In this document: positions 8,011 to 9,159 of the stretch, one piece after another | Position numbering within the stretch: position 1 is the first letter of the stretch | Layout: each line of letters starts with the position of its first letter | Assembly: GCA_016210125.1 (NCBI GenBank) | Contig: JACQUS010000031.1 | Location: forward strand, 1-9,159 | Reading direction: 5' to 3' | DNA: 9,159 nt | Origin: Chloroflexota bacterium | GTDB lineage: Bacteria; Chloroflexota; UBA6077; FW602-bin22; JACQUS01 | Notes under the pieces: model-generated | Database searches by the model: none | What the model was told of the DNA's origin: nothing | The model's input: the letters and a program-made list of their open reading frames with translations, nothing else | Made by a program: the position numbers and the translations under genes

Positions 8011-8739
8011 CTACCAGCCGACGGCCAGCCGCACGGCCAGCGGCTCGGGGAGACCGGCACGGCGCATTCTGCGCTGTGTGCTGGCGATCGAATAGGCCAC
8101 GCGACGGAACTCGACGCGCCGGCTGTCGGGGTCATACACGGCGTAGGCCGCGCGGGGGTCGCGGTCGCGCGGCTGGCCGACGCTGCCGGGGTTGATGATG
8201 AGGCGCGGCGTGCCCACGACGACCGTCATGCCCGGCTCGGCGTAGCGTGGCCGCTCGCTGTCCGGCCCCTCCTCGGCAAAGATCATCGGCACGTGGGTAT
8301 GCCCCACCAGGCAGCAGGGCGTGCTGAAATGCGCGAAGCAGGCGTGCGCCTGCGCGGCCGTCAGCAGGTACTCCCAGACGGGGTTGCGCGGGCTGCCGTG
8401 GGTGATGGTCATCTCGCCGCGGACGACGACGAGGTCGAGGCCACGCAGGTAGTCGCGGTGCTCAGGGCGGAGCTGCTCGGCCGTCCACTCCAAGGCAGCG
8501 CGCGCCACCGGATTGAAGGTCTCCTCGCCGAGCTGGCCGATCGCCGCATAGTCGTGATTGCCTGGCACGCATACGAAGCGCGGGAAGGCGCGCAGGCGAT
8601 CGAGGCACCCGTTCGGGTCCGGGCCGTAGCCGACGACATCCCCCAAGCACCAGACCTCGTCTACCTCGCCCCAGTCGGCAATGACGGCCTCGAAGGCCTC
8701 GAGGTTGGCGTGGATGTCGGCGATGACGGCGATACGCAC
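8011..8739 (-). CDS. Calcineurin-like metallophosphoesterase (YfcE/Metallophos_2 type)
   Basis: Small cytosolic metal-dependent phosphoesterase, 242 residues, no signal peptide. All metal and catalytic motifs are present: D8-I-H10-AN, GD34VVGYGPDP, GN61H62D63, H114 in THGSP and G-H147-T-H149. The later INPGSVGQPRDRDPRAAY block (near 188-205) is typical of this group. Members hydrolyse phosphodiesters or phosphomonoesters in vitro, and the natural substrate is mostly unknown. The start is a GTG at 8739 with GGGGGAG six bases upstream. It converges on pfkA with only four bases between the stops, so transcripts of the two probably overlap. Nothing in the sequence ties it to glycolysis beyond position. 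Confidence 0.92.
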   Translation of the reverse strand: MRIAVIADIHANLEAFEAVIADWGEVDEVWCLGDVVGYGPDPNGCLDRLRAFPRFVCVPGNHDYAAIGQLGEETFNPVARAALEWTAEQLRPEHRDYLRGLDLVVVRGEMTITHGSPRNPVWEYLLTAAQAHACFAHFSTPCCLVGHTHVPMIFAEEGPDSERPRYAEPGMTVVVGTPRLIINPGSVGQPRDRDPRAAYAVYDPDSRRVEFRRVAYSIASTQRRMRRAGLPEPLAVRLAVGW

Positions 8740-8757
8740 GGACTGCTCCCCCGTGCC

Positions 8758-8763
8758 ATTCTA
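8758..8763 (-). promoter_or_regulatory. candidate -10 box for the metallophosphoesterase
   Basis: On the minus strand TAGAAT (five of six to TATAAT) would start transcription about 12 bases before the GTG, giving a very short leader carrying the ribosome binding site. No TTGACA-like hexamer is seen 16-18 bases upstream, so support is limited. Confidence 0.33.
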
Positions 8764-8816
8764 GCCTAGGACCCGCGCTCGCGGCGCGCCTCTCGGAGGG
8801 GGAGATTAGCCCCATG

Positions 8817-8855
8817 CCCGCGGGATAGCACGGCGCGGCCGGGATCTCCCGCGGG
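8817..8855. repeat. pair of CCCGCGGG palindromes three helical turns apart
   Basis: The octamer CCCGCGGG occurs at 8817-8824 and 8848-8855. With flanking A and T they form a nine-base perfect inverted repeat (CCCGCGGGA/TCCCGCGGG). Start-to-start distance is 31 bases, about three helix turns, as in paired operators. It lies between the phosphoesterase promoter region and the TATAAT box at 8892. In DNA this GC-rich, chance is a serious alternative. Confidence 0.3.
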
Positions 8856-8876
8856 GTGCGCCGAGCACGCCCTGCG

Positions 8877-8897
8877 AGCCACGGTCGTGGCTATAAT
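8877..8897 (+). promoter_or_regulatory. palindrome abutting a perfect TATAAT box (candidate regulated promoter)
   Basis: AGCCACG-GT-CGTGGCT (8877-8892) is a perfect seven-base inverted repeat with a two-base centre. Its last base is the first T of TATAAT (8892-8897). The position is where a repressor dimer would block RNA polymerase. No good -35 hexamer is visible 16-18 bases upstream, so the promoter may be activator dependent or weak. It points rightward, into the hairpin-rich segment at the window end. Confidence 0.4.
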
Positions 8898-8946
8898 GCT
8901 GACAGTGGTGGGGACAATCCGGCGGGACACCAGCGGGATCTGCTCA

Positions 8947-9140
8947 TCGCCCCCGTGGGGCGACCACGGCGGGGTGAAAGCCCATTCTCCCGGGAATGGG
9001 CGGAGGCGGGCGAGACGCCCGCGCTCCCGGGCTGAGCGTCCCGATGATGGGCGCCCACCGCCGAGCAGGGCCGAGTGGGGATTCCAATGGTGGCGAAGCC
9101 CGCATTGGAGACCTGGGTCGGGGCGGGGCAAGCGCCCGCC
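8947..9140 (+). other. hairpin-rich segment, possible structured RNA leader or dispersed repeat
   Basis: Five strong stems occur in under 200 bases: TCGCCCC/GGGGCGA with a three-base loop (8947-8963); GCCCATTC/GAATGGGC with a six-base loop (8980-9001); GCGGGCG/CGCCCGC with loop AGA (9006-9022); CCAATG/CATTGG enclosing GGC-GAA-GCC (9084-9108); and GGCGGG/CCCGCC with a seven-base loop (9122-9140), followed by TTTT at 9152-9155. All lie downstream of the TATAAT box at 8892. A rightward frame from GTG 8905 stays open to the window end but encodes an Arg/Pro/Gly-rich string without recognisable domains, so I do not call a gene. It could be a structured 5' leader of a gene beyond the window, a noncoding RNA, or a dispersed GC-rich repeat. 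It matches no riboswitch, RNase P, tmRNA or SRP signature I know. The remainder, 8764-8816, shows nothing clear. Confidence 0.45.
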
Positions 9141-9159
9141 GGCGAGGCCCGTTTTACCG

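Noticed and set aside
9081..9108. T-box antiterminator
   Set aside because: The segment has GGTGGCGAAGCCCGC but not the invariant GGTGGNACCGCG core, and no Stem I features were found upstream.
8970..9120. Cobalamin or FMN riboswitch suggested by GGGTGAAAGCCC and GGAGACCTG
   Set aside because: The fragments are present, but the required order of conserved boxes (GGTGAAANTCC then GC-rich core and CCCGCNACTGT for cobalamin; ACCGGCGGT for FMN) is not.
8766..9131. 121-codon leftward frame upstream of the metallophosphoesterase
   Set aside because: Overlaps the palindromes and hairpins, is Arg/Pro/Gly-rich, has no recognisable motif, and covers the phosphoesterase promoter region.
8905..9159. Rightward open frame from GTG 8905 to the window end (85 codons without stop)
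   Set aside because: Long stop-free frames are expected at this GC content. The product is Arg/Pro/Gly-rich with no domain, has no ribosome binding site, and is crossed by five perfect hairpins.

Overview
This is a high-GC bacterial chromosomal window, roughly two thirds G+C in most genes. It has tight gene spacing, frequent GTG starts and purine-rich Shine-Dalgarno sites. The solute-binding protein is predicted to be a lipoprotein with a long Ala/Pro/Lys linker. That, together with the PfkA and metallophosphoesterase types, fits a monoderm or Chloroflexota-like organism. Other high-GC lineages are not excluded, and there is no rRNA or universal marker to settle it.

Layout. Bases 1-600 (+) hold the C-terminal half of a family III (CaiB/BaiF) CoA-transferase cut by the window edge. 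Bases 5936-642 (-) look like one transcription unit. It runs from a TAXI-type TRAP lipoprotein receptor, through a fused TRAP permease (4-base gap) and an amidohydrolase-2 protein, to an endonuclease III-like [4Fe-4S] DNA glycosylase of visibly lower GC content. Divergent from it, bases 6208-8006 (+) form a maf-pfkA pair that overlaps by ATGA. It is met four bases later by a convergent metallophosphoesterase (8739-8011, -). The last 420 bases hold no convincing gene. They contain operator-like palindromes, a perfect TATAAT box and at least five strong hairpins running to the window end.

How the genes fit together. The TRAP-TAXI importer probably brings in an organic acid. The adjacent amidohydrolase and, more loosely, the neighbouring CoA-transferase suggest a small carboxylate or aromatic acid catabolism locus, but the substrate cannot be read from sequence. 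The maf-pfkA-phosphoesterase cluster is housekeeping: nucleotide-pool cleaning or septation, glycolysis, and a phosphoesterase of unknown substrate.

I did not find a clear new multi-gene system. The items most worth a second look are the hairpin-rich 3' segment with its palindrome-TATAAT unit, the amidohydrolase lacking its N-terminal HxH metal motif, the compositionally distinct DNA glycosylase, and the Gly/Lys phosphodonor signature of PfkA.
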